Assembly (NCBI GenBank): GCA_037952775.1
Contig: JBANAY010000003.1
Location: 3,410,001-3,474,000 of the forward strand
DNA length: 64,000 nucleotides
Reading direction: 5' to 3'
Source of the DNA: Clonostachys chloroleuca
Lineage: Eukaryota > Ascomycota > Sordariomycetes > Hypocreales > Bionectriaceae
Part shown: positions 23,601 through 35,280 of the stretch, piece after piece
How positions within the stretch are numbered: the first letter of the stretch is position 1
Layout of the letters: every line of letters begins with the position of its first letter
Notes under the pieces: model-generated
The model's input: the letters and a program-made list of their open reading frames with translations, nothing else
Told to the model about the DNA's origin: nothing
Databases searched by the model: none
Translations under genes and position numbers: made by a program

Positions 23601-24003
23601 GGTCTAAGTCCAAGAGCACCCAGGTTCAGCCGCCCAAGAATAGGGCTATACGCCAGTAATAGCTTCCAGACACAAAGCCCGAAGGCCTAGACTTCAGTAG
23701 AACGGCAATCCGGCCTTGTGTTCAAGCAGCCACAACGCCAAGACCAGTGGCTCAGGAGGACGCGAGGTCCCTTTGCAGGACCATCCTCATTATTATTACA
23801 TCCTGCAGACAAAAGGCAGACTCGTGGGCGTATCTCCCTTTAAGCTATCTGGGGTGGCCGGACGTTAAAAACAACTCTATCGGCAGTTTTTCCCACTGCC
23901 GTCAACTAGTCTGCAGCGACTATCTCTATTTGCAAGCCTTGTTATTTGTCCCTCTTCTCTCATCCAATCGAGTCAAACTGTTTGTTTGTTTCCCGGGGGC
24001 ATC
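20659..24003. other. Long intergenic region between agd3 and ega3
   Basis: 3.3 kb between the divergent agd3 and ega3 genes; both promoters must lie here. The first exon and signal peptide of agd3 may lie just right of 20659. It contains the heptamer minisatellite at 23064-23230. Reading frames of about 90-140 residues across that repeat are only repeat translation. Confidence 0.5.
23064..23230. repeat. Perfect AGAGCCA minisatellite, about 24 copies
   Basis: 167 bp made of about 23.9 head-to-tail copies of the 7-mer AGAGCCA with no visible mismatch. Because seven is not a multiple of three and the unit has no stop codon, all six frames stay open. They give artefactual seven-residue repeats such as AKSQEPR and, on the other strand, LALGSWL. 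It lies in the divergent agd3-ega3 promoter region, about 0.77 kb upstream of the ega3 ATG. Confidence 0.97.
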
Positions 24004-25137
24004 ATGTTTGGCCTCGGAAAGGACCAGTCCCACACCAAGATCGATGCGGTGGAGAAGCCGCAGCGATGGTGCACCTTTCGCAGGAAGATGCTCGTCCTTG
24101 TCGGTGTCGTCCTCGTCCTCGTCATCGGCCTCGCTGTAGGGCTGGGTGTAGGCCTGACCCGAGGCAAGGGCGGCAGCGACGATGATGGCGGCGACGACGG
24201 CAGCCACAACAAGTCGAACAACACCGACGTGCCAACGTCCGGCCCCAACCGGACTGAGATCTGGAAGCCCAAGCCCAACACCTCGTGGCAGATCATTCTC
24301 AGATACCCTGCCGATATCAGCTCGAGCAGTGTCATCAGCCCTGACGTGGACGTGTATGACCTGGATCTCTTTGACAACCACATCACCACCTTTAAGACTC
24401 TGCAGGACAGCGGTAAGAAAGTCATCTGCTACTTCAGCGCCGGTTCTTACGAGGACTGGAGAGAGGACAAAGGCGAGTGGGATGAGAAGGACCTGGGCAA
24501 GGGCCTCGAGGGCTGGGCCGGTGAGAAATGGGTCAATGTGTCCAGCCCCAGCGTCCACAAGGTCATGAAGGAGCGCATCAACCTCGCCTGGAGGAAGGGA
24601 TGTGATGCCATCGACCCTGACAATGTCGACGGATACGTAAGTATATTCTCGCCTTCTCAATGGGGGCGTCACAAACCCGACATTCAGGCCTTTTCAGGTA
24701 GCTGACAAGAATTGCTATAGCAAAATGACAACGGCCTTGGTCTCACAGAGCAAGACTCCGTCAACTACATGAAGTTTCTTTCCGAGGAGGCTGGAAAGTA
24801 CAACATGTCCATCGGCCTGAAGAACGCTGGCGACATCATCAGCGAGGTCATCGACGTGATTCACTTCTCCGTCAACGAGCAGTGCATCCAGTACTCTGAG
24901 TGCAAGACCTTCTCCGCCTTCATTGACGCTGACAAGCCCGTCTTCAACATCGAGTACCCCGACAGTGCTCCCAGTGTCGCCACCACCGACAAGGACGAGA
25001 TCTGCTCCAAGAAGGGCAAGGCTGACGGGACCGACGGGTTCAGCATCGTCATCAAGAAGATGAACCTCGACGGCTGGGTGGAGTACTGCGATGGGAAGAC
25101 GTATGAGACAAAGGTGAACAACGCCAGCAGCTCGTAG
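24004..25137 (+). CDS. ega3: Ega3: endo-alpha-1,4-galactosaminidase (GH114)
   Basis: A membrane-anchored glycoside hydrolase that cuts alpha-1,4-linked galactosamine regions of galactosaminogalactan. 349 residues, exons 24004-24636 and 24721-25137. After a basic cytosolic head comes one hydrophobic helix (about residues 30-52), then a D/G/S/N-rich linker and a GH114 barrel from about residue 80. This is a type II membrane topology. Seen motifs are KKVICYFSAGSYEDWR, GCDAIDPDNVDGYQND and SIGLKNAGD. D206 and E264 are 58 residues apart, the same spacing as the catalytic Asp189/Glu247 pair that I recall for the Aspergillus fumigatus enzyme. The first downstream exon joins in frame at GGATAC|GTAAGT. 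It is convergent with sph3, 283 bp away. Intact. Confidence 0.94.
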
Positions 25138-25420
25138 CCAATACACGAATCGTCTCACTTTGATATCCAGGGCCCTCTTTTTTTCATGTTCAACCACTGT
25201 TATGTGAGCGATGTTTTGTCTTGCCCAGCGACCTTCTCCGGCACTGTTGTCACAACTTTTCATTTAAGCTTGTAATAGATCTATGTCCGCCTTTACCGTG
25301 GTAAAATACTTGGAAATAATAAATTCTTGTGTCCTAATTCTATTCATCCAACCATGCCTGCCCTCTCTGAGGAGAAACAAGATTGGAAAGATCAACATTA
25401 CAATCGTAATTATTTCATAT

Positions 25421-26170
25421 CTAAGCGCTCGCGGTCTCAACGCGATCAAGGAAGTGATCCCATGCCTGCGGCCACTTGGTGAAGCAGCCTCCTACCTGCT
25501 CGGTGATGTAGATACCCCCCAGCGACTTCGACTTTGCCTGCTGGACTAAGTCGGAAATCTCCTCGTCAGAGTCGCATGTGTGGATGATGACAAGGGACTT
25601 GGGGCAATGGTCGGGCGCGAGGGTTTCAATAGCGTTCTTGACATCCTCAACGTTCCAATGGGCCGCAGACTGCTCGAACGTGACTACATAGTCGGCGGAG
25701 TCAAAGTAAGACGCATGCGCGACGACGCCAGGGTTGAGGATGTTGATGCTGCGCCGGCCGAGCGCGCCCTCCCACGACTTGCTGGTGTACTCTGTCAGGC
25801 TAGCCATGTATGCAACCTTGTCCGAGCTGGAAGGGGCCTCGTCGACAAAGATGCCGTCGACCCTGAACTGGTCGTTCCAGCCCAGGTAGACGTCAATGTC
25901 CCGCCGGATGTCGTCAACCGGGCGGCTGCCATAGGTGCAGTGGACGTAGCCGATTACGCGAATATTGCAGACTGCATTCAGCTCACGCAGGGCGGCCGCA
26001 TAGCTTGCATCGGGCAGTGCGGAATCGCCGGGACCGTTATGGGGGTTGACGATGACCAGGAATCTGACGTTGGGATGGGCCTTGGCTGCATGGAACAGAG
26101 GCTCCCAGGCCTTCTCCAGTGGATATATGTACAAAGGTACGATTACGGAGAGGGATGGCGAGGAAGTCAT
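25421..26170 (-). CDS. sph3: Sph3: galactosaminogalactan hydrolase (GH135, spherulin-4 fold)
   Basis: A spherulin-4-type glycoside hydrolase that cleaves GalNAc-containing galactosaminogalactan and is required for its synthesis in A. fumigatus. Single exon, 249 residues. It shows SVIVPLYIYP at the N-terminus, then FLVIVNPHNGPG, VIGYVHCTYGSR and GIFVDEAPSS. D110, E111 and E166 match the order and spacing of the conserved D166/E167/E222 triad recalled for the Aspergillus enzyme, with a constant offset of 56. That offset means the N-terminal extension carrying the membrane anchor in Aspergillus is absent from this model. The in-frame sequence upstream of the ATG at 26170 is not hydrophobic. Either an upstream exon was missed or this Sph3 lacks an anchor. 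The catalytic domain is intact. Confidence 0.93.
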   Translation of the reverse strand: MTSSPSLSVIVPLYIYPLEKAWEPLFHAAKAHPNVRFLVIVNPHNGPGDSALPDASYAAALRELNAVCNIRVIGYVHCTYGSRPVDDIRRDIDVYLGWNDQFRVDGIFVDEAPSSSDKVAYMASLTEYTSKSWEGALGRRSINILNPGVVAHASYFDSADYVVTFEQSAAHWNVEDVKNAIETLAPDHCPKSLVIIHTCDSDEEISDLVQQAKSKSLGGIYITEQVGGCFTKWPQAWDHFLDRVETASA

Positions 26171-29100
26171 GTCGAGTTGATTGGATGAGCGAGTTTTGGC
26201 GAGGGTAATGTCACTTCTCTGACTTGCACCGAGAGCGAGGTTCTGGAGGGAGGGCCAGACGCACACTCACCAAAACAGATGGAGGGGCGTGGGTGGAGGG
26301 GAGTGAGGTAGCAATTGGCCGGCTAGGCGGCTCTCTCCGGCTGCTGGAGAGAAGAAAGATGCAATGCAGAGGCAGAAAGAGAAAGAAAAAAAGGACGCAA
26401 GATTCGAGACCACTGCAGTAGTGACAGCTGCTGCTGCACAGGCCAAAAGTTCGTTCTAGTGATGATTGAAGTGTGGTGTTCTGGGTAGGGGCTGGAGGCA
26501 GAGACAAAGGCAAGCGGGGGAGGAATGTCTCATTCAAGAGAGATGGGGCAATGCTATCAATGGGAGCGGAAAAAAAAACCAGTGATCGACGTCTTTGTTC
26601 TTCCTTTTGCCGGCGGCATGATAACGTCGCACTTGGCACCCTTTCATATACCAGGCGATGCACTTGGCGTTGCGGACTGGTTGACGCGCAGACAAGCTGA
26701 AGCGAAGTGCCTGTTGGCTGCGCTGAGGCGGAGGCCCCTTGTGGCAGTGCGCCATGTCCGTTTTGTCTCCGTTTACATGTACCCAACAAAAGGACTGAGG
26801 ATGATGACGCCTTGACAGCAAACAATCGTCAGGTACGAGAAAATCAGGTGGCTATCACAATGTATCAGATACGTCCTACGGAAGGCGCGGCAGTCCTCGC
26901 GGGCCCGGCGCTGACCACCTCACCTCGTTTATCCCAACGTAAAAATAGACGGAATACGATGCCCGGTCTCATCATCAGGCAATGGCGGTGACCAACAGAC
27001 TAAGTCTGCATCTACGTGCCCGTGTCTCAGGAATAGTCCACTAGTCAACGAAGCTGTATCATGAGGATACAAGTATTCAGCTGAAGATGGCCGGTCTGTG
27101 CGGTTTGAGTCGTTAATTCCCCGAAGGGAAATTCCGGTGCGCTACTGGTCGGCCGTCAGTCAGATCAGATGAGGTTAAACAAACATAGGTCGCGTCAATC
27201 AATACTCTCTAATAGACTATAGAGATATATGCGGACGTACATACACACTTACATAGCACGACATGGGGATTACTGATAGTGATGTCTACGCTCACCTCTC
27301 CCCTGCGGGTGATGCAGCCACCCATGTACCCATAGTGTCTATTTGGGGCCTGGGCAGTCGGGCAATAACCCTCGAAAACTGCCCGTGCCGGTGCGTCCAC
27401 CCATGTCGTGGATGCAGTAACCCAGCTTGCCCAGCCATCTCGATGAAATGGTACCTACTATTCATACATCCCTGGGCTCATCGGGGGTAGCCCCATGCAT
27501 GTCTGAGCTTAAAGACCAAAGAACCCTGGCAGATCAGCACACGTCGTGGCTGCGGGGCTTGCCTGTACATACATAGTAGCAGCTAGAGGTAATCCTCCAC
27601 CAATCCGCCCAGACACCTGGTCATGATGAATAGATAGTCTCTCCAAACTAACTTCGCAGCCGTCGGGGACCTGAGAAGTGGTAGTATGTAAGATAACTAC
27701 CAATTTTACATGGCCAGACGGGTTCTTGGTACTACGTAGGTGGCTGTAGGCGCGTGGGACCGCCCTTATTTCCAAATTATCGATTTTTAAAATTTTCGTC
27801 TTTGGCTCTTTGGGGCTGTTGTGGGGTGTGTTGGTCGTGGTGCTCCGTTCTCTCGCTGGTGGTGGTGGACTGGTGGTACGATCTCCTCATTTCCCCCTCC
27901 GATGGCAAGGGACAAGGCTTCAGGCGGTGCTACACTGGCCTGCACAATGCGGCCTGGGCTCCAAAGATTTCTCCCGCCTCCTTTGCGTAACATCGTGCGC
28001 GGCTGGAGTTGTATTGTGCTCTGGCGTTAAACCGTAAGTGGCGCTTCCAGGACGGAGTGAGGCGCCGTGTTACGGTCCAGAAGGAGAGGGCTCCATTTTC
28101 AGTACGGGGAGTTACAGTCGCTAAAGCGTTCTGGCTGCTAGGAGAGGGCGAGTGTGGGGGGCGGCTGAAGGTGAGCTGGAGCCCAGAGCGGCCGTTTCAC
28201 CGAGCAAGTGTTGCTCGGTGTTTCCCGTGGTGACTCCACTCTGAAGGCAGTGGTCTGGTCCCCTCGTGGGGAAAACATGGCATCAGCATTCGAGGGAAAC
28301 AGAGTTCTCCGATATGCTTGCTTGCTTAAAAATACACTTCAATCGTTGAGTGGGACAGGGCCAAGTGCACGTGTCGCTTATTGCCACTGCAAGTAATAAC
28401 GCGTGCGCTACCGGGGAAGGAGGCATCTCACTTTCAATACCCTCGTTGAGGATGGATGGATGGGTGGGTTACCACATGGTCAGCCCGCCAGGAACGAAAG
28501 AAATGGCCCGAACTAAGAGTAAGATTGATTTTACCCGGTTGCAAAATATTCCAACTTTAAACACCCCGCCATTCAGCTACACTGAGCTCATCATGCAATC
28601 TTTTCAATATTGAGATGCAGTGCAACATAGGGTAGCCCCGGAGCATCACCAAAATGGGTCTATGTGGATATTGCCCGGAGTGATTACTGCCCACCTGGCG
28701 GAACAATAAAAGCACACAAATTTTAATGCTGGTAATTTGTAAGCCAATATTATGTACTCCCGGAATTGGCGATGAGGCATTCTGTACTTCTAGAAATGAA
28801 TGCAAGGCAGGCAATGGCGACATGGTGATAGTTACAGCAGCGCGCGGCTGAGGGAGGTAAATCATAATCGTAACAGTCACAGAAGGAAGGCGGTCTGGCA
28901 TACAATAGCGTTCATGTCACGTGAAGAAACAGCCACCACTAGACCAAGCTTGACGACATATCAAGTTGGCAAAGGATTCAACGACAAGGCGCAAGATGCA
29001 GACCAGCAAAATGAAACACTCAAGCATGTGCACAGGTAGGAGAAACGCTGGAGAAGACACTGCTCGAAGAAGAGATAGTGAATTAAAAACTGCACGCCCT

Positions 29101-29252
29101 TTGTCGCTGTCTATGAACAAAATCATGCCCGAAATTACCATTATAACAATCCTGAGAATCTTGACACCAAAATTATAGAAAGGTCCTGATATTACCCATA
29201 TTAACCCATTTTTAGACAAAGGAAATTCGTCACTGCAAGGCCTCTCAGCCTC
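26171..29252. other. Intergenic region between uge3 and sph3
   Basis: 3.1 kb upstream of sph3 and downstream of uge3, both minus-strand. A GTGAGT...CAG pair just right of 26200 could be a 5'-leader intron of sph3. The rest shows no supported gene. The 28500-29250 part is AT-rich. Confidence 0.45.
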
Positions 29253-30503
29253 TTATTGGGCCTTGATGCCCTTGTGCTTTGAGACATAGTTCCACAGGTC
29301 CCTGGCGCACACAGGGATGGTCTCCTCGGTTTTCCAGCCGAGCTCCTTTGCAGCGCGGTTGTTGGAGGCAACGCAGAAGCCGACGTCACCGTCTCGGCGG
29401 CCGACGTACTCGCATGGTATGGACCTGTTGGATGCAACCTGGAGGGCGGCGACGGCTTCCTTTACAGTGGTGCCGGTACCGGAGCCGAGGTTGAAAGTGC
29501 GGAAGGCGCTGGTGGCCTTGTAGTCGATGGCTTTGACGTGGCCGCGGGCAACGTCGGAGACGTGGATGAAGTCGCGGACGGCGGTCTGGTCGCGCGTCGT
29601 CCAGTCCTTTCCGAAGACGTGGAGCTTCTCGCGCTCGCCGGTGAGGACCTGTGTGATGACCGGGAACAGGTTGGTGGGGACTCCCTTGGGATCCTCGCCC
29701 AGGAGGCCAGAAGGATGGCAGCCAATGGGGTTGAAGTACCGCAGAGCAACGATGCGCCAGGCCGGGTCGGACTTGGCAATGTCAGCGAGGATGGCTTCGC
29801 AGAAGTACTTGGACCTGGCGTAAGGGCTCTGGAGGCCGGCAACGGCGGGCCTGCACACGACCTCGTTGTCGTCATCGTCCAGGTATGTCTCGTCGTGGTG
29901 GACGAGATCCTCCTCACGGAGGGGAAGATTGTCATCGGCCTTGGTGCCATAGACGGTGGCGGAGGAGGAAAAGACAAACTTGCGAATGTTGTGCTCGCCA
30001 AGGAGCTCGACAAGATTTACAAGGCCGCAGACATTGTTCTGGTAGTAGGAAATGGGAGACTTGATCGAGTCCGAGACTGACTTGAAGGCGGCGAAGTGGA
30101 TGACGCCGTCAATGAGGGATTCCCGGGTGATGGGATCAACCTCAGTCTCGAGGAGGTAGCGCATGCGGGACGACCTGTAGTCGAACTTGTGGAACTTGAG
30201 CGTTGGCACCTGCTCTGGGATTCCCTCCTCGGCGTAGTAATCCTTGGCAAGCTGCTGGATGCGGGAGAAGACATCTGCGAAGCTGTTGCTCAGGTCGTCG
30301 ACGACAATGACATTGTGACCGGCCTTGAGAAGCTCGAGAGAGGTGTGGGAGCCGATGAAACCGAGACCGCCGATCACTAGGATGGATCGGTTGGCGTTGG
30401 CCGGGAAAAACTCGCTGATGGTAGCTCCGGGAGTGGTGGGAGGCGTCCCGCTGGCGAGAGAGACACTCGAGGACGAGGCCTGGGAGTTGACGTATCTGTC
30501 CAT
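29253..30503 (-). CDS. uge3: Uge3: UDP-glucose/UDP-GlcNAc 4-epimerase
   Basis: A short-chain-dehydrogenase-fold epimerase (416 residues, single exon) that interconverts UDP-Glc/UDP-Gal and UDP-GlcNAc/UDP-GalNAc, supplying both sugars of galactosaminogalactan. An unusual Ser/Thr/Pro-rich leader of about 38 residues precedes the fold. The NAD-binding motif is VIGGLGFIGSH (G45, G48, G51), with VVDDLSNS after it. The active-site serine block is FSSSATVYG (179-186), and the catalytic YARSK has Y228 and K232. Later blocks include PIGCHPSG, RDFIHVSD and FNLGSGTG, all normal for GalE proteins. The N-terminal extension and an acidic DDDDN insertion near residue 210 set it apart from plain housekeeping GalE. 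Position in the cluster supports the uge3 assignment over uge5-type paralogues. Intact. Confidence 0.93.
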   Translation of the reverse strand: MDRYVNSQASSSSVSLASGTPPTTPGATISEFFPANANRSILVIGGLGFIGSHTSLELLKAGHNVIVVDDLSNSFADVFSRIQQLAKDYYAEEGIPEQVPTLKFHKFDYRSSRMRYLLETEVDPITRESLIDGVIHFAAFKSVSDSIKSPISYYQNNVCGLVNLVELLGEHNIRKFVFSSSATVYGTKADDNLPLREEDLVHHDETYLDDDDNEVVCRPAVAGLQSPYARSKYFCEAILADIAKSDPAWRIVALRYFNPIGCHPSGLLGEDPKGVPTNLFPVITQVLTGEREKLHVFGKDWTTRDQTAVRDFIHVSDVARGHVKAIDYKATSAFRTFNLGSGTGTTVKEAVAALQVASNRSIPCEYVGRRDGDVGFCVASNNRAAKELGWKTEETIPVCARDLWNYVSKHKGIKAQ

Positions 30504-33500
30504 GAGTTCTGGATGGGAGCTGATGGTGATGGTGGGACAACTGAGGTAGGAGAATGAAGTGGCTTATATGGTGTTGGGAATACTGTTGATCCAAGAGTAG
30601 GAAGATGTGGTCTATGTCCTTGTGGATTGTTGATACAGCTGAGGAGCTGGGAACCATCCTTGCAGGGAGCACGGCAAGCTTTATATCCAATGTGCCACAG
30701 TCCAGAAGCCAAGACAGTCCTGTGGTAAGGCACTGATGATGGACGGCCTAGGCTCTCCGTTCAGGCAAAGGCACCGGCCGAGAAGAGTCTGACCAAGACG
30801 TCGACCTGAGAAACGGAGGTGCTCAAGGAAGCCCCGGCCTGCGGTCTGGTCCTCTATGGGACCCAATAGTCCGAGAAGGCTTGTGCATTAACAGGGCTCT
30901 AGGACGGGTGGAAAATGAAACGATGCCGTTCTCACTTCAGTCTGAGTCGCGACCATCACCGTTTTGCGATCTCTATTATGGGTCCCCGACGCTCTAGAGA
31001 CGGGCGATGGGTCAAAGAGCCCGAATAGCTCCAATGTGTTAACCGCCATGAAGTGGACGACGACGCTCAACTAGGTGGACCATGCTCTTCTAGGTTTGGG
31101 CTGCACATCGTACGGAGCTTTCCAGGGGCATAAAGGGAGGGTGGGCGGATGGGGGGCGTAGGGTGTGTGTGATGCTTTGTTTTCCGAAATCCATGTCAAT
31201 CAGACTCATTAGTGGCAGTGAAAAGGCTTGCCGCGGTTGTGAAAGCTCGCGGCTTGTTGGCGTGATCTCTTTTGACACTCCAGCCAGCCATTGTCCCACG
31301 AACGGGCAGGCAGCTTGATGCGCTTACGGATCTAGACCTGCAGGCAGCCCAGGCACAGCGTCACCAGTTAGACTGCAGCGGTTTGTGCATCCCGGTTTGT
31401 GCATCCACCAGCATGAGGTGAAAATTACCATGTGTGTTGCGCTTACACAGATACATTGGAATGAAGGGAACGGGATGCCACGAGTTGCTGAGGTAGTGCA
31501 CCTTGGGCGCCAAACTACAGCCCTAAGCCATTGGGCTAAAGTGAAACTACCTATGACAAGCCGTTAAGTCACTGACCCGTATAAAGGCCCGAGTTTTTGG
31601 TATTGGGTGACGGGGTTTGCCTTGTGGCTCCATCCATTTTTTTTCTCCCCTTCTCCCTCCGTCTATCTGGAGTCTGGAATGCTAGAACAATGAGAGCTAG
31701 AATAAACGATTCAAGCCCACAAGGCGAACCCAAGAAGCTGGGACAGTCCGAAGAGCTCTGGAATGTGACAAGTGGGCTCGTACCTGAAGCTGGTAAAGTT
31801 GGGTGAAATGCCAATTTAGCATCAGTTAGCATCGAGCAGGCCTTGCCCGACTGGTCGTTGGTCAGTCCATAGCCACAGGAGGATCTCCTTGTAGTCGATA
31901 TGGGACAGACTTGGAGTAGAGAACAACACCAAACAGGCAATTCGCCCAAGTACCGAGACAGGAAGCGGCAGCCCCTGGCGAGCTGTTGGCCGTCTGTTTA
32001 GGGCATACACGAGACACTGCTTTCCAGTCGCGGAAACACGAGAGACACAGAAGTCCAGCAGTTGGTACTGGTACTGCCAAGATTGGCCGGGGGGAAGATG
32101 CAACCATGTATCTGTACCCCCTGCCATCGTCCAGCGGGACCGGGGAGTGCGTAGGTGTTCCTGGGCGTGGAAGCCACCCAGGAGAGGAGGAGGTAGCGGT
32201 ACCTACCGGTATTTGCAGAGTGGGCTGGATCCCCGGGGGGTGCGGTGAGGTCAACGTTGTCAATCCTGATCCTTGTCGGCGGGAGCGGCTAAGATCGTTC
32301 ATCCCGGTGGCCGGAGGAAGTGAATCCAGGCACAGGAGGGTGCTGAGGGGACGCCCCTCCCCGGCGCAACTGCACGGGCGACAGGTAGCGCGGTCCACTA
32401 ACGGGGGCCCCTGACTGACTGCCGTGGTGGGCCTCCTTCTCAGTCTCTTCCAGCGCTCGCTCTGCTGCGCCATCAGCCACCAGTTGGTCTCGGTGTTCCT
32501 CAGTTCAATTGGCGGTCGCTGTCGCACAGCAGTAGCAGCCACAGTATCGGGACGAGCGATGCTATCGGTGCAGCCACATTGGACGGGACGACTCAGACAC
32601 GGCGCGTGGTGCTGTCCAATGTTGCACTCCGGCGCTCACTCAATCGCCCGTCCCGCCTGTAGTGAGGTTTCTCTCCATTTAGGCGCCTGTCTATTTGCAA
32701 AGGCGTCTAAGATGTCATTGCGTAATTTCGGCCCTCGCGTTCGTGGTGCGCAAAATAGGTCCAACGCCCAGCCACGCGCATGCAACCACTCTGCTGCATC
32801 CATAGGTTGCTGCCGCTCTAGCTGCTTCAAACTACAAGCCCTTGCCTTGCCTTGGACGTGCAGCCAGCGAGAGAGGAGGACGCAAGTGCGCACACACTGT
32901 CGCTGATGGATCTGATGGGACGGTGCCATTCCCATCCCCCGCCTTCTCGTCCAATGAATCCTCACAATCTCCATATTTTTGCGCACGCTCATCTAGGCAA
33001 TTCATGTATTGATTATTTGTATTACACAAAAGCTTCATTCAGTCTGACAATCTGACGAGAGGTAGCGGACGAGGAGGCAGGGCTCCGGAAAGAAGGCTTT
33101 GCCGCGCGCTGAGGCGTGTTGCCCTGTGGCTGTTCCCTTTCTCTTTATTTGCAGCTCTCGGTCACGTCGTTGGTCCAGACCGTATGCCGGCTTACGGGCC
33201 CGTGCGGTCAGTTGAAACTGCCACAGAAATTGCCGGACGGGCGAGCGAGACAGAGCGCGTGCGTCGGCACGAGTACGGTCACTACGGCGCAGGAATAAGG
33301 GTCCAGACAACCAACCGGTGGAGGGCCGCCTGCCTTGGGCAACAGCCCCGACCAAAGATGACTGCAGAATCTAATACAATGCTGCAATATACACATAGGC
33401 ATTGGCATTGTCACCGCACGAGGCGGCCGCGACAGCATCCACGCACTCACTCGTCTGACACGCCTGGGCCGGGCTGGGCTGGGCACATCCAGCTCGTGGC

Positions 33501-35280
33501 TGCTCGCAGCGGAGACTGAGGTGAGGTGGTACCCGAGGGCAGCAACGGCCCAATAGGGCTCCTTCCAGACGGCCTGGATGGCCCCACTGGCTTGGCATTG
33601 CGATCTTCCACCTCGTTTAGAAATAGGTTCTGACAAGGGCCACGACAGGGACAAGGATGCTCTCGCCAGCCGCTCTGCACCATCTTCTGGTTCTGTTCAA
33701 CTCTGGCGGCGATCATTGGTTCCCCCGGGCCTCGTATTGCCGTCCAGGCCCCGCGCCAGCTCAGACAGCACGCCTTGTTTCTTACCAACCGACAAGAATA
33801 GGCAGCATGCCCGTTTGCAGCGTTCTGGGCAGCTTCTATGCGCATGCAATACCGCCCATGCTATTGCCTCTCGGCATGCCATGCTACCTACTATGCTGTG
33901 CTATTCCCAGCGCTGCGGTCCCGCGTCCCTCACTCAGCTCGCCCTCTGTGCCTTTTCCGGCCCCCTTGCCAGTCGTGTCATCAATATCACCTTGATGCGT
34001 TGTGCCCCCTCTCCACTCTGTCGCTTGCGTGCGGATACTTTCAACCACATACCGTGGATACGACAAGCATGCCAAATCCCCGGTTGTTTTAGGCAGCGAT
34101 TGGCGCTGTCCAGATCTCACGACATCACCATTCGTCATCGATCAACGTTTCGGCCAAGCTAACAGCCTACTGTGAATGTGAAGAGTGCCAGCCGCCCCCG
34201 CGCCTGGAGCCAAGCAGGCCAAGTGCCTACCTAGTTTGAGCAGCCAAGTCACACTGGCCTCCCAGCGGAGATTTTCAATGGCGCTTGGGAGCCCAAGCGC
34301 AGGAACGGCGATCAAATTACTGACCCTTGGCTAGTGCCCCAATACTGGGCTTTCAGGTACTGCAGCTAGCTTCAACCATCGCTTTATCCGGACTAACAAA
34401 GAAGCCGGTGTGCGGTGAGTTTGCAGTAGCCCCCCTTAACCTTAGACAACTCTCTTTTCTTCTCACGACCCGCTTTTCGCGTGTTCGATTGTGTCTTCCG
34501 TCCGTGGTAGCTCGATTCTGTTTGCGATGCTTGATCCTGGGCTCCTGGGCTAGACGTGCACCGAAGCGTCGGCATGCCCCCAGCCCTGCTGAGTCTCCCT
34601 GCAGACTGGCCTCCATGCACGCACATACACGAACGCTCCGCAAGTACAGTGGGAATGGACTGCCCGTGAAAATCCTCTTAGTGCGGCCTGAACGGCTGAG
34701 CTGTTCCAAGTTCAGGTCATCTCATGGGCCCCCTTCCGTGCGCCTAGTAAGAAAGCAGGGTTTCACCAAAGTCAATCTCGAACGCCCCAGGCTACTAGCG
34801 ACGCCATCTTTTCCCGCAGCTCACCCTTCCCAGATGATTCTCGTCTTGCCTGGCCTCGCTTCCCTGCCCCCCTGCTCCTGAGTCTGGGTGCGTGCGAGCT
34901 CGCTGCTGCTTTGTAACATGCTGCTTCTCGGCCTTCTTCGCCTCCCTTGACAGATCTTCACTTACGACCTACCTACCCAGTAAACATCCCTTCCTTTTCC
35001 CTACTCGGTGCATATCAATCTTCTATCTAGTCCATCTCTCCTTTTGTATGAATCCACAAGACTCACCTTTCGCTGTGTCGAATTTCCACTCCAGTCTCTT
35101 TGCTCGTCGTTCCCACCCGTACTCGCTCTCCTTCTTCATGGCTTGAGGCGTTCGCCAGCATAGGCTCTCCTGCAAGGGGCTCTTTAAACCCCATCCCACC
35201 TCTGTTTCCTTAATCGACCCTCTGGTCTTCCCACCCGTCATTCGTTTGTTGTCTCCATCCGGACTGCCTCTGCCGCCGGC
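30504..35280. other. 4.8-kb intergenic region between divergent uge3 and gtb3
   Basis: The longest gene-free stretch in the window, holding the promoters of uge3 (minus) and gtb3 (plus). The last 500 bp before gtb3 is strongly pyrimidine-rich, as expected of a fungal 5' leader. Many open frames of 60-230 codons exist, but none resembles a protein. A long untranslated leader or a non-coding RNA cannot be excluded. Confidence 0.5.
30680..30685 (-). promoter_or_regulatory. Candidate TATA box of uge3
   Basis: TATAAA on the minus strand, within ATATAAAG, about 180 bp upstream of the uge3 start codon. Position and orientation fit a core promoter element, but a six-base match alone is weak evidence. 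Confidence 0.35.

Noticed and set aside
26171..35280. StuA-type (WCGCGWNM) sites upstream of GAG genes, e.g. 27190, 28399, 32735
   Set aside because: The motif is expected several times by chance in this length on two strands, so the few matches are not informative.
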